A stretch of 64,000 nucleotides of DNA from Gibbula magus (Eukaryota > Mollusca > Gastropoda > Trochida > Trochidae), in contig OW388293.1 of assembly GCA_936450465.1 (NCBI GenBank), positions 83,350,134-83,414,133 on the forward strand. Direction: 5' to 3'. Each line of letters opens with the position of its first letter. Within the stretch, counting starts at the first letter, position 1. The notes under the pieces were generated by a model that was given only the letters and a program-made list of their open reading frames with translations, was not told the DNA's origin and made no database searches. This document shows positions 9,716 through 23,025 of this stretch, piece after piece. The position numbers and the translations under genes are program-made.

Positions 9716-12700
9716 TATTGTTTATTATCAAAACTTATAAATGCTGCAGAAACTGCTAAATATTTTACTCTAAAAACCATCTCCTGCAAGAAGCAGTGGA
9801 GGTGTACATGTCGGCACACAGAACCACTTACTCTTGTACGGAGCCAGGATATTTCACTCTCCTAATTGGCAAGCCATTCTATTTCAAGAGCTGTTAAGGT
9901 TCTGTGATGACACACTGAGGGGTGTTAGAATCATTTCTCATGTCAAAATAAACTGAAGCTCTATTTACAGAAATCTTAGTACGAACAGAAAACAGATGAT
10001 TTTCCAAGATATAGTAAATTGGAAGCTTTGTCTTAAGTCAACCTTGTTAATAGTCTGGTTTGAGACAAAGTCAGAGTAAATATACAGGCAGCCTAACCCC
10101 GAGTAAACACTAGGCATGGTTGAGTTGAGAAATAGTGGGTATGCTACTGGCACCAACAGAGTACACCCCACAACCAGCTATATATATATATATATATATA
10201 TAGCAGAACCTGTGAGCAGGAGGCACCTTCAGTAGATGTACACCTGTACTGAGAGGAAACCGATACCTGCCCCACTGACACATATACTCCAGTGAAACTA
10301 TCTGTGTAGAGACTGCACTGTGCAGTCTCATTTACAATTATCAAATACTTTTATATTCCCCCTGGAACAAGACAAATTTACACAGTTGATAAGATTCTAT
10401 TTTTTGCATTTTATATTTTTATCGTAAAGTATTTTGGGGATGGACACTTTAAAAAGATAGATTTGAAATACTGAATGATGGAGTCAAGATTAGGTATGAT
10501 AGCTAGATGTGGATCCATGTGAGATACGCGTGCACTCCCTATTGTTCCAGCTAGCTATGAAACTCTACAGGAAGCAGTTCCTACTGACATTTCACGTCTA
10601 TTACAGGAGTATGACACAGCCAATCAGGGCTCTCCGTGCGGTACTTACATCCAGCTGTCTGTATACTACACCTGTCTGTCTGTCTGTCTGTATTCCTCCC
10701 TACCCGATACAGCTTATAAAGCATGAAAGGAATAATGGCACCATCAAATAGTTTACATTTAGATCCTCAACAAAGAAAAGTGTAAATATATATACTTCAC
10801 ATAGTCATAAATTGCAGAATCAGTTTTTAAATAATTCTACAAATGACTATGTAAAACATATACCTTTTTCTTCTATAAGCGACCTTATGTTTGAACTGAC
10901 TCCTATTTATTTTTAAAATTTACGACAATGTTCATATCCCACATGGAACAACTTTATATTTTTTCATTATCTAGATGGAACGTTTTTTTATAATTATATT
11001 GCTCAGATTAAGAATGATGATTTTCTTCAAGGTTCTAATAAGTATGTATTCCATTAAACAACAAATATAGCTGTGTATTCTAGAGAGTTTGCAGCTGATA
11101 AAACCAAAGACAACAGGAAATGTATGGTGAGAGAAAACTGTTACAAAGTCTACGCATATAGGAATTTATCAAAGAAGAATTATTACACCCACTGACACCC
11201 ACTAACACCAAACCTTACAAACGTAAAGAAACTATCAACTGGCCAATTATCAACTCTACGGTTAATTTAGACTTGTGATGGTAAATGATAAAATCTAAGG
11301 AATTATCACTTTGGAAGACATGTTCAATACATCTGGAAAACATCTTGTAAAGATTTAACAAGATCAAATGTTTCAGTGAAGAAAACAGACTACGCTTTCA
11401 TGTTTGAGGCAAATATAAAGACAGACATAATTAGGATCATCACAATAACGAACATCTCGACACCCACAGAGATGGATTGATGGGTGCTATATATATAGTC
11501 CCAATACCATGTCTAACATATTTACACAAATACGGAAAATGTCTTGTGAAGACTAAAACCTAAACTCAAGTTCAGAAAAGCACAATGTCATTATTGAGAT
11601 GAGACCAAGTACAACACTCTCAACACTGAAATGGGGAATATTAATGGCTACAAGACTGAATGTCCTCTTTAAAAACCTTTTTTTAATACATTTAGGCAGT
11701 AATATTCTTCTTCCATCATCTTTGATCCCAGCCGATGAAAAAAAGCAATTAAACAAACTTCAGACAGGATCCAGGGAGTACTTCAATGAAACCCATTAGA
11801 GCTTACATCAGAGATGTAGACAACGATTAGCATCTGAACCTACTGGTTCAAACACTTCACAGGCATTCTCTACTTTCAGTTCTAGTCCTAGTCTACTTTC
11901 AGTTCCAGACATGTTCAGAAGATAAGAATAGATGCACTACAGGGCAGAGCAGCACTTCAAATTTGAAACATTGAAATATAAAATCCAATGGTTATAAATT
12001 TCAATGAGTCATACTCAGTATCTTCAATTGGCCATCATATTTAATCAAACAATTTACTATAACAGAGACTTTATCTTCATTAATATCTTTGTAGCAGACA
12101 GATGAATATTTATTAGCTTCAAAATTATAAAAATCATCAATATAAAAAAAACATGTAATGCTTTTGAGACATAGAATTTAATAACTTTCATACAAATGTA
12201 CAAATTTATCTAATTGTTTAATCTAGAAACTGTGTTAAGATTTATGTTTAAAGATGTATCATAAAATCAAAAGAAAAGCAATTTATTCAAGAAAACCAAT
12301 CTTTTTGAAGATACAATCTTAAAATGATGTTAGCAGGTAATCCTGAATATCATCCTAAGAGAGGATGTAACATAATTACATTTAAGATTAAAGAAAGCTA
12401 CATTGATGAAACTTTTAACAGTTTGTTCACGGCTGAGTAGAAGACGCAAGATGGCTTCAACTTGAAGAAGAATCTATCGATATTTCATCACAAAATGGGG
12501 TGAGGAGAAGAATTGCCACTTATAGATTTAATAATCCAGGCCGCTGCCAGCATGATGACATAACACATCACAGGACAACACAGTCTGGTGGGAGAATCAA
12601 CCGAAACACAATCCATACCGCTCCAAATCAAGTCTGAGCTTGCAGATTTTTATGTCGGCTGAAGAATTAATGTACAGATTTAAAGGAGTTCTTTATAGAT

Positions 12701-12998
12701 CATTTACTCATGACCCATTTCTGCTGTTGGTCCATCATTTGTATATTTTTTCCTGTTTCTTTCAAACCAAGTGATAACATAAAGATATTAATTTCTTGGT
12801 ATTACAAAGAGCCATAGCGTTTAAAGAACAAAGTTTCACAAAGGTTTACATTTTCAAGCTTATCATCACCTGGTTTGAAGCACAGCAGATTGATAAAGAC
12901 AATAAACATCTCTACATGTCTTTGATTAACCGGTGCATATATCCATCCGGGCTGGTATTACTCAACATTCTCTGTCCTCCTGCCTAGAACATTACTCT
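9716..12998. other. AT-rich unique DNA, probably intronic or intergenic
   Basis: No convincing exon on either strand. It holds a (TA)n microsatellite at 10179-10202 and a short TGTC run near 10674-10692. Open frames of 60-80 codons occur at chance density. Confidence 0.5.
10179..10202. repeat. (TA)12 microsatellite
   Basis: Uninterrupted alternating TA of 24 bases. Confidence 0.95.
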
Positions 12999-13386
12999 AA
13001 TTACCCATATAGTTAAAAAACAAACGAGTTAATATTTTCGATAACAATCCAGAGGGGGGCTCAAGGGTTCTCGATCCATTTGCATAACATCCCTTGTCAC
13101 AGTGCAAGTTCCCCTATCTATCTGTCAGTGATGTCATAAGACAATAGTTTGTGATGTCATTGTAGTTGGCCATCTCAAGAGAAATGAGTCGTTTTCTAAC
13201 TATTTTATACTTAATTCCAATGGCATAGAATGGATAATTAAGAAGTTATAACACTTCAAAGTGTGCTAATGACTTATGAAACTTGTGCAATTTTTTTTAT
13301 AAACTTTGCTCTTGCTTAGGCAATAACCAAAATTCACACTTGTTTCGTAAAAGCCACATACACACTTCCTCGGGCAATAATCTCTA
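12999..13386. mobile_element. Foldback repeat family, copy 1
   Basis: Collinear with 47632-48007. Both contain ATTACC near the left end, a GAGTTAATATT block, a TGATGTCATAA segment, and a right-hand inverted repeat. In this copy the arms run from GTGTGCTAATGACTTATGAAAC to GTTTCGTAAAAGCCAC, ending CCTCGGGCAATAATCTCTA. This copy is more decayed than copy 2. No coding capacity. Confidence 0.7.
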
Positions 13387-14525
13387 CTCTATATCCCAGT
13401 CTCCATAAAGGTCACATATAACAGTAACCACTGCCCCTGTCAGCTCCATACAAACATCTTCTTAACAAAGTATGTCAAAGCTTCCACTGGGGAAACAAAC
13501 CTGTTTCTGGCATAATCAGTTCAATATACTTCCACTCATGACGACCTCTGACCTATGGTGATCTCGCCTTGCAGATGGGAGCAGCGCCTCCTAGTGGTAT
13601 CAACTTAGTACACGGCAGCAGGAAGACAGAGGATGTTTCCAAACATGCCAATCTGTTCCAAGATGGCCACCGCGTGACTGATGTGAGCTAATGTTGCGGT
13701 CTGTATCTCGGAAAGGTCAGGAACCCTCGGAGATTGCTGCCAGACAGGCCCAAGTGTCCCCCATATAAACACAGACCCTCACCCCTAAACATTCCCCCCC
13801 ACCCACTATCTTCACCGAAACATTCCCCCACCACCCACATCTCACCGTTAAACACTATTCAGGTTCACAGGTAACAGTTGCGATAGGGAAACTGGCACAG
13901 TGAACTGAATTACACATTGAGTCAAATAGTTGGAGAGAGAGAATAATATCTTCAATCCAGTGGCCTGTCCTCCTTGGTTACAGAAAGATACCCAAGCTAA
14001 AAGTAACAAATCAGTGGAAACACAGGAAACAATAGGTATTGAAACACTAACGACTACACCACTCACCAGCCGGAGTTACATCCTCCTTCCATATAAACAC
14101 TAGGTGCATTTGTACTTTAAGCTGGAATGTTTGTTCGATCTACAGGTAAGAATTTTGCTGAACTGTAGAGAATTGCTTTACCAGGTTGCTATGATGTGTA
14201 GAATATAAACATGGGGTACAGTGCAGTACTTACACCAACAAACAGCCGGTACCATCAAGACTACTATTCAACCACTGACCAGTTTCCTTGTGGAACTCTG
14301 CAACACTTGTAAACCCATCTCAACACCAATGATTCCAACAATGTGCAGGTAACTTCTACCACCTCAACACGAAGCACAACATTTGCAACTGTCTCAACTC
14401 AATCCATGTTGGGCTCTTCACCTGAACTAGGTGAAAATTTCTACCTCCTGATGAAAGAGCACAGTGGAAATAGAACACCCAAAATAGCTTCCCAAAGAAA
14501 CAACTGAGCACGATGCCGTCAACCA
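13387..14525. other. Unique DNA with a GC-richer, exon-like patch
   Basis: A segment at about 13560-13690 is less AT-rich. On the plus strand it reads CCTTGCAG|ATGGGAGCAGC with an open frame of 38 codons up to a possible GAT|GTGAGC donor. It could also be a 5' UTR exon of the minus-strand gene. Two copies of a C-rich motif (AACATTCCCCC) lie at about 13784-13850. Nothing is recognised by homology. Confidence 0.25.
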
Positions 14526-15273
14526 TTGCCTCACAACACACACACAACCTCCGAGTCTACCTCACAACACACACACAACCTCCGTGTCTACCTCACAACA
14601 CACACACAACCTCCGAGTCTACCTCACAACACACACCAAGCCTCCGAGTCTACCTCACAACACACACCCAACCTCCGTGTCTACCTCACAACACGCACAC
14701 AATCTCCGTGTCTACCTCACAACACACACACAACCTCCGTGTCTACCTCACAACACACACACAACCTCCGTGTCTACCTCACAACACGCACACAACCTCC
14801 GTGTCTACCTCACAACACGCACACAATCTCCATGTCTACCTCACAACACGCACACAACCTCCGTGTTTACCTCACAACACGCACACAATCTCTGTGTCTA
14901 CCTCACAACACACACCCAACCTCCGAGTCTACCTCACAACACGCACACAACCTCTGTGTCTACCTCACAACACGCACACAACCTCTCTGTCTACCTCACA
15001 ACACGCACACAACCTCCGTGTCTACCTCACAACACACACCCAGCCTCCGTGTCTACCTCACAACACACACCCAGCCTCCGAGTCTACCTCACAACACACA
15101 CCCAGCCTCCGAGTCTACCTCACAACACACACACAACCTCCGTGTCTACCTCACAACCCGCACACAACCTCCGTGTCTACCTCACAACACACACCCAACC
15201 TCCGAGTCTACCTCACAACACAAACACACCCTCCGTGTCTACATCACAACACACACACAACCTCCAAGTCTAA
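14526..15273. repeat. 31-bp minisatellite, about 24 copies
   Basis: The unit is CTCACAACACACACACAACC followed by TCCGTGTCTAC. No plus-strand frame contains a stop, so frames of 229-266 codons (Thr/His/Pro/Ser-rich) result. One of them starts with an ATG at 14513, just outside the array. The unit length is not a multiple of three, and all three frames are equally open, so coding is unlikely. Confidence 0.97.
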
Positions 15274-17559
15274 CTCCACTGTTTGTCAGATCTAACTCCT
15301 CCAGGAGATTACATCATATCCTTTAATCTTGATATCCTTACAATCAGTTGTATCACACTGTTATATCTTAACATATTAATAATAACACTTTACTGTCCTA
15401 ATATTATAACGGAAATTCTTTTTATACCCAAATGGCATCCAGAAGCCCCAGTGCAGTGTTCTATCCCTCATTGCTGAGTGTTAAGCAAGGAAACAACAGC
15501 TCCCATCTTTTAATGTCTTTTGGTGTGACCCCGACCTTCTCGGTGATGAGCTGACGCTCTACCAACTGAGCTACATCCCCGAGTCATGGTAGAAACGGTA
15601 TGCTGCATGAACCTGTTGTGGCTGTCAAGTTGTGAAAGAAAGGCTGCAAATGAAAGTCCTGGATCCCTTCTGCAAGGACCCCTTTCCATGTGGCTCAATG
15701 AATATTCCGTCATAGCCTAACTTACCTTAGTGGTCAAACCTAAACTGTTCACCTTGTTAACAAGTTGTGGTTCCTGTCACATGACTACCCAGAATGGCGT
15801 GAACGGCTAAAGTAATATAATTAAAGAGGCTTTCAGTACAGTGCTTCAGATTTGTCATTAGTATTGGAAGTTTCGTGTAGAAGTTATGATCGAGCAAACT
15901 CCAAATTAGTCCTAACGGGAATGTTGATGTTTATAATGAGGGTAATTCCCAGCAAGGAGAGACCAGCTAAATTCCTTCCATACCGCCTGCAGAAAAACAC
16001 AGCATACAAGAGAAAATCAATCTGCTCACCTTCCATGACGGAAATGTAATACATATTGATTCTCATTCTCATTCTTGGAGGTGTTTTTATTAGGTCATAA
16101 TGCGACCCCAAATTCTTTGGTACTCACTGCTCTGATTGAAGAGTTTCTTTCTCTTCCAACTTCTCCTCCAAACAGCAATAAAAGATTCAATTAGAATGCT
16201 GATGTAACTGCTTCAATGTATGGCTGGAGAAATTAATCTTGTAGGACTTAAATCATAATTCATACTATCAATTTCCAACCAAGCAAAGTTTAAAGCTTTA
16301 ATGGTTTCTTGTAACCGGCATATGAATAAGCAGCTAGCAACTTTTATTGTTAAATCTACACTGTTACACAAATTCCTTCGATATAACATATAGCGTACAT
16401 AATTCAAGTGAATAAATATCTTCTAGACTTCAATAATGAAGCTCATTAACTACACTTCAAATGAGCAATTTGATTATAGATGACATTTGAATGTAGTCAG
16501 AAACATCACAGAAGCAGATATTCACAGTATTAGGAGAACTGACGATGAAAAGTATGTCTAACAACATTCACTGGCTTAGATTATCACTCAGCCAACAAAA
16601 CATCCAGAAGGACTGGCAGGAGAAATTACCATCTTTACAATATATAGGTACCCTGCAAGAATGTATACAAGAAAGGATCTCAACAGCAGGTCAAATCAAA
16701 TCACTGTCGCTTACCATCTATTCTCACAAAAGCATTTTTACTATAGATTCTGTTTTCTGATTTCTGTTTTCTGGAATTACTGTGGATGGATTTTCAAGCA
16801 AGCACTCAAAGAGACAGAAACGGAGTTACCTTTTCTGCAATTTAAAATTTTCACTTTTTACTGTCTGTATTTGTTTTGAAATTGGGTTTAGATTAAGTAA
16901 TCTACCTTTTGTTAGATGCTTTAACTGTTAGCATTAAATGTATTGTTCTAATTCTATTGCACACATCGTCCAAGTACAAACCAATATATTGGTACTATAG
17001 CTAAGCCCTAGTAATACAATGTTCCTATTTAGACAGGTAAATATAGGTGACCTGAAAGCGAGACGGCACCAGGAAGCAAGAAAACACGTTGGTGTCGGCA
17101 GGAACATGAAAGAGACATAAAGATGCCAGGAGAGATAGCTACTTGTACATCACCCTGTCCGCAATCTGGGTCAATGAGATAGGAAGTAGTCAGATCGAAA
17201 TACACACCTACTCACGGAGAAACACAACATGAAAATAGAACCCCTGTTGATTGGATAACAACAATATGAATACATCCATCGCTGTCGGAGTGTACGGAAT
17301 TCACACGGACAGAGCGGTCTTCTTGAACTCTGCTGATTGGGTGAACAAAAACACATTTCATAAAAAGAAACCGACATCAAATGAATAATGAGACCACTTT
17401 TATAAGTAAAATCCTTTTCTTTAGAATTATAGAGAAATAACTACAGGCTACATCATGTAAATCTTGTATCCTCATTTGAAAATGTAAATAGTAAGTCCTG
17501 TCGAGTTGAGAATTAAATGGAAAACAATTCTTAAAAAAACATGACACCGTCAGAATATA
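15274..17559. other. Unique AT-rich DNA with a tRNA-like relic
   Basis: Apart from the tRNA-like sequence at 15509-15580, I see no genes or repeats here. Confidence 0.45.
15509..15580 (-). pseudogene. Degenerate tRNA or tRNA-derived SINE head
   Basis: The minus strand reads GGGGATG TA GCTC AGTTGGTA GAGC G, a good acceptor start and D-arm with an intact A box. The anticodon stem does not pair, and the B-box region (GGTCGGGGTCACACC) is far from GGTTCGANTCC. It is therefore a relic or a SINE head, not a working tRNA. Confidence 0.55.
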
Positions 17560-17705
17560 CATATAGATTAACCAATATATACATATAGATTGATCAGAAT
17601 ATGTTTATAGATTAACCAATATATACATGTATATCAATCAGATTAAACAGAATATGTATACAGATCAATATATACACTTAGATTAACCAATTTATACAAA
17701 TATAC
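17560..17705. repeat. AT-rich imperfect repeat
   Basis: Degenerate copies of AACCAATATATACATATAGATT and related strings recur about every 33 bases. Confidence 0.6.
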
Positions 17706-18895
17706 AAAATATAATTTTCATTCATTCGATTCTTCATCTTTTCTGTATAAAACATGTGCAAATACCACCATCAATAATTTTACGAGTTCCAAATAACCTA
17801 CAGCATGTACCTTGTGAATAGTAAAGTCAGTTGCTTAGATCTGGAGGGAGGGTCACAGAACATCAACTTGGGAGTTTTGTGCGATACTGAAATTCAAATA
17901 CACATCTTTCATGTCGTATTTGTCAAGATGTTATTCAATTGAATAGTTACCAATTCTAGGATTAAAAACTTTCAAACCAATTGACAAGAACAAAGTTTTA
18001 ACAATGTAATCATTTGGTGCCTACAACACATGTTGTTCTCTCAGACATGGCGTTTCATTGCTCCACTGAGGCCATAACACTTGTTTCTCACTTTTCCCAA
18101 TATAATTACTTTTTCCTTTATATTTTATATAAACTAACCATGATTTTTGCATTGGAAAATTAAAACTACCGGTATTTTAAAGGAAACTCCGAATGTGCAT
18201 ACCAATGTGATAACAAGAAAGAAGTAAATTGGTAAAAAGAAACACCAATTTTACTAAAAAATTGTTTATAAAGGACAAAAGAGTAACAAAGATCGCTCTC
18301 TGTGAATAACTTCTACAAAATTTGCTTTTCTTTAAAAAAATTTTTTGAAAACCACTTTATTACTAGCCTAACTTAACTATATAACTTCATTTTGTTTCTA
18401 ATATAACAGCAACATTTGCATTCTTTAAAAGCAGGATTTCTTGTTTCAAGAACACCCAACTAAGATGGCAGCTCCCCCAATTCATCCCAGCAACACACCT
18501 CCCAACACTTGAGTCCTAACAGAACAAGCTATTTGCAGAAAATCATCAATCTGAAATGTGCTGAAAATAAATTGTTGATGTCAATTTGAAGATGAAATGT
18601 CTCACTTGACGCTGCTGCCAGTAACAGATGGGAGGTACCCACTCTGGAGCTCAGGCTGACCTTGTTCATTGACCTGGGGAAGTGCTTACTGTTTATCAAT
18701 GGACACCTTCGCTGTCTTGTTACATTCAATAATACACTTCAAACCTGATGGAATACTGCCAAACACACACTTAAGGCCCAATTTCATTTCACAATATGTA
18801 AATATATGTCTTCTATTAGATAACAAAAAATAAAAGCAAAGACAAAATATCAATATGTCAATTTGTCATTTCCTAAAACGTTTTTGAATATTCAA
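17706..18895. other. Unique AT-rich DNA
   Basis: No recognisable feature. Confidence 0.4.
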
Positions 18896-19117
18896 CAGTT
18901 TTTCTACTTTTTCTAAGTGAAAAACTTTTCAACAGAAATAGGAAATATTATACCATACTGATACAGAATCTGAGTACAAATAGTACATTTCATTGAAAAC
19001 TTCCAACAGTTTTTCTACTCTAAGTGAAAAACTTTTCAACAGAAAAAGGAAATATTATACCATACTGATACAGAATCTGAGTACAAATAGAACATTTCAT
19101 TAAAACTTCTTTCAAAA
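18896..19117. repeat. 111-bp tandem duplication, two copies
   Basis: The segment starting CAGTTTTTCTAC at 18896 recurs at 19007 with only a few differences (a small indel and scattered substitutions). Confidence 0.85.
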
Positions 19118-20040
19118 CCACTGCTCTTTCTAAACTAAGGATGAAATAAAAATGTTCCAGCAGACAGAAGGTTGAAGAAGTGAAATTATATGAACATACC
19201 ACAGGCTTTCAAACCTGATAGTTCCCCAACAGATTATATGTCAATGGAATAACTTAAGTAAGAAGTAAAACATCTTTTCCGACCAACTTAATCTCATTAG
19301 ATGAAAGCACTGGATCTGCTAGGAGTATTAATAAGTTACTTCTAGAAGCAGATATCTGTTGTAGAGTTGACTTAGTGAATGAATGTAAAGGTGATACTGG
19401 ATTGCTGCTGTAATCTGATTGGCTACTGTACAAACACCAGTCTCAGACTGGTCAATAACACACATTAACACATGGACACTGCCGTGTCATATCGACTCAT
19501 AGTCACCGGTTTTCCATTATCTGATAAATCACGTTAAGACAAAACTTTTCATTATTACAAATTAGCGTTTGGAAGAATCATTCTATCTATTTATATGTAC
19601 ATACTGTCAACCCTAAACATCACCAAAACACAGCAAACCTTAAAAGTGTTAATATTGATAACGATTAGCCAAAGCCAGAAATCCATTAAAAGCTAAAATG
19701 TATAGATATGAAATGATACTAAATGCAAGTTGATTTATTTATAAAAAGTAGGGACCTTTTTTTATTATGATATTCTTCAACCCTCTACACATTTCTCTTT
19801 CATGTATTATCAAATCCCTCCAACGGAAGTTTGAGAACTACAAATTGAAACGATCAAGAAATATCTCACAATTTTAGCTCCAAACCTTACATGATGTAGA
19901 ACAAGATGTTTACAAAACACTGTGGCACATACGTAGACAGAGCTTCTCAGTACTCTACAGATACCCTCACTCATCTGTGTACTAAATCTTCAACTCCACA
20001 ATTACATTTGTTAAACTAGAAAGTGTTTTTACCCGTAAAA
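19118..20040. other. Unique AT-rich DNA
   Basis: No recognisable feature. Confidence 0.4.
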
Positions 20041-20455
20041 ACAGATGTCTCCCCCCTTCCTCAAATGCTCAAAACCTCTAAACAATACTATCATAAAGCA
20101 CCATTAATCTTCTCTGTATAATCCACAATTGTAGCAAACAAAATATTAAAAATTCTGAATGATTTGATGCTGAAATAAAAGCCAGTTTTTAAAAAAAGAC
20201 TAAGTCCAAATCGTTGCCATGGAAATAAAAAAATTAAATTTAAAAAAACCTTACCCCCAAAAGGCACATCAACACGATATGGAGAGACAGTATACCAAGT
20301 TTGGTGATGATTGGTCACATAGTTTAAGAGATCTGCTCCGGAAACGAAATGGGAACGCCAACGCCGACACCAATGCTGACGCCGACGCCAACGCCAACGG
20401 GAACTCAGCTAAAACCAGTATGTCTCCCGACCCTTCGGGGGGAGACATAAATACA
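20041..20455. mobile_element. Dispersed-element-like segment with inverted ends and a GC hexamer tract
   Basis: ATGTCTCCCCCC near 20045 is inverted as GGGGGGAGACATAAAT near 20437. The right end also folds on itself as a strong hairpin (TATGTCTCCCGACCC, TTCG loop, then GGGGGGAGACATA; 20419-20449). A tract at 20354-20400 is built from GCCAAC/GCCGAC hexamers. A frame through here gives an Asn/Ala/Asp run but has no gene-like flanks. Interpreting it as a transposon relic is tentative. Confidence 0.45.
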
Positions 20456-21240
20456 CAACTAGGAACATCTATACAAATTTACCACCTCAAAACATGTACA
20501 AAATGCAAAATATTTCACTTACAACTTGTAAGCTGCAGAACGTCTCCAAACTACAAACTTTCTTTTCCCTTTGTTCTGTATGTGTATAACGTTGACTACA
20601 GACTTCCCTCGTTCTTCTGTGTAAGTATATTACACAGACTATACAGTCAATGTGAAGGGCAGAATCTGACGGCTGATAAAAGCAAGCGACACTCAACTCG
20701 ACTGACCTATTGGTAATGAGATCTTGATGGGGCTGGTAATAAGGTAATGAAACTTAAACACACCGTGTTACTCTGCAGCAAGTGGAGAGAGAGGAAATCA
20801 CACCAGAATGTGTTCTCTTTCTCATGGCATTTTCTATATATGATCATAGTTAATGGAACAAATGTAAAATGCTGCTTATTCTGAGTTGGGAGTGACGTTT
20901 AAAAATGAATAGTCAAATTTGTGACATAGTCTTGTGGAACTAATAAGCGAGTATTAACAAAATTATGAAATTGGTATAAGCAATATAAATAAAAATATGA
21001 TAATGACAAGAGGTCAAAAGAAAACTTTCATCATCAACAGTGTACAAAATCAGCTTGAAGAGAAGCCAGTCTAAAATGTTACTTAAGTGGTCTGTTCATA
21101 CCATAAAAAGAATAAAATCCTCAAAACTTTACAAGTTCAAAGCAAAAGTTGCTAGACTGCAGACAGTCCGATATTTTATTTTATTACTCAACCATGGTGA
21201 GATCACTCATTAGATAACAGTGAGTTGGTTACACACATGT
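20456..21240. other. Unique DNA containing a lone fragment of the 109-bp repeat
   Basis: At 20636-20683 the sequence AGACTATACAGTCAATGTGA and the bases after it match the core of the 109-bp unit found at 23026-23937, with about two differences over 46 bases. Confidence 0.7.
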
Positions 21241-21565
21241 GTGAAACCACCGCATGCTGCCGTAACGTCATAATCGGCGAGTGACGTCACAGTCGTTTTT
21301 GGTTGACGTCACAATGTTAACCCGCGCGACTTCAATGGCGGGTGACCTTTTTGCAAGTGAGCTTCACTAACACCGATTTTCTTGCAATTCAGCGCTATTT
21401 ACAGCATTGAGTAATAAATAAAATACTAAACTCGGTCCCGTTTGATAACATGTTTATGAAACTCGTGAATGGCGTCAGTATTTAACTCACTTTCGCTCGT
21501 TAAAATACCAAACCATTCACTCATTTCATAAATATGTTATCAAACGGGACATCGTTTAGTATTCT
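21241..21565. mobile_element. Foldback element related to the copies at 13.0 and 47.6 kb
   Basis: The right part is a long imperfect hairpin, 21422-21563, with arms of about 67 bases running from AATACTAAAC to GTTTAGTATT. The loop reads CTCACTTTCGCTCG. The left part holds several GTGACGTCAC-type motifs. Layout and the TTTATGAAACTCGTGAAT motif resemble the two other foldback copies, but sequence identity is low. Confidence 0.6.
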
Positions 21566-23025
21566 ATATTTACACACTGCTATAAGAGGAAAGAAGAAGA
21601 ACACCAAGACAAATTTCTTAAAACTATTTACCATCTGCACAATGAATATTGGGCACTTGTCTGATTCGCAAAAGGACAATTATGAAGTCGTGTTTCAGAA
21701 GAAAATGACCATCATAAATAATCAATATAAAGCATCGCCAATGAACAAAGAATGTTCACCATGAGTTCAAGTAATCTGGCTGACCCGGAGGAGAGACACA
21801 AGCACTACAATGCTATAGGTGAGATATCCAACAAGGTGTTCCATAATGAAAATGATAGTAAGACTTAATGTTTTACTGAGAAATATAAATGCGTTGGAAA
21901 TGTATCAAGTTTCAATGACAAAGACTGTTTACCGTGAGTTAGTAATCTGGCTGACCTGGAGGCGAGTGACAACGGTATAGTGCTACAAGAGAAGTAGAAA
22001 CAGAGCTGGCTCTACCTGGAAATAGATCATTGATCTGGTGGTGTCATCACCATCCTGCACTGAGAGATCTGGGTCAATCCTGTCTCCTGTACTCCCCCAC
22101 AAGTAGAGAGGGCTTTAACTGGTGACACTGAGGAGAGAGACCTAACAAGGTGGTACATGATCCAAATGATAGTAATATTTGTAGACTAACAATTAGTCTC
22201 AGAAATTGTTTTTTCTTACCAACAACAACATTTTACAAACAATTATAAAAGTTGGAACTTTAAAGATGCCTTAATTTCTGATTTCTGATAATTTCCTAGA
22301 GCTGAGTAATCTAGACTTGCTTTAATATTCTAAAGTTGGCTGGTCGTCAATTGAATACCTTACTACAAGGACTGGATGACAGAGTATAAGATTTGCTCAG
22401 ATTTGTTTTACTGAGAATTATAAATGGGATGGAAGAGTTACATCTTGGGGTGATTTCTCTCCAATTAGCTTATACAACAGTGGCTGGCTACTTGTGAGAA
22501 CATAAATTTCTACTTTTCAATCGATGAGATATGCATCGTGTTCAGCAGGGAAATGTCAAATATCATCTTTTTCATACATAATTTTCTTAATAAGGCCCCT
22601 AGTTGAGTCTCCATTAATAATAACCATTTATGTCGAATGCAGGGATTTACTTTGTCATGGTACCTTCTGTTTAACCTTTAAAGGTGCTGTAGCACGCCAT
22701 TCTAACTGAAACAAAGTGATCTCACGAAAAGGTATTTACATGTTACCAATGGCTAAATAATACTCCTCAATCTATAAAAAGAGTTGCAAAACGAATGTAC
22801 ATGGTTCCGTTAAACCATGCATCGTTCGTCCAGGAGAAAGTGGCCTGCACTGAGACATATATATATATATATATATATACTTTATATATAGAAATGCTGT
22901 AATAGACCTAATAAGTGTCGTGTGCCTTATAACTACAAAATTACTTCTTAATTAGCGTCCCTTGGAAGTAGTTTCAGCTTACCTTCAGGGCGGTTATTAT
23001 GTCTGCGTAGTTAGAAAGTGAATAT
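21566..23025. other. Unique AT-rich DNA with a microsatellite
   Basis: Includes an (AT)12 run at 22856-22879. GTGAGTT(A)GTAATCTGGCTGACC-like strings recur near 21760 and 21940, suggesting an old local duplication. No gene seen. Confidence 0.4.
22856..22879. repeat. (AT)12 microsatellite
   Basis: Uninterrupted alternating dinucleotide run. Confidence 0.95.

Noticed and set aside
14513..15326. Three overlapping Thr/His/Pro-rich frames of 229-266 codons
   Set aside because: All three plus frames are equally open because the 31-bp unit lacks stops; unit variants are not frame-aware.
15509..15580. Functional tRNA gene
   Set aside because: Anticodon stem does not pair and the B box is lost.
20219..20716. 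165-codon frame with an Asn/Ala/Asp run
   Set aside because: Overlaps a dispersed-element-like segment and a hexamer tract; the remainder is AT-rich with no domain.
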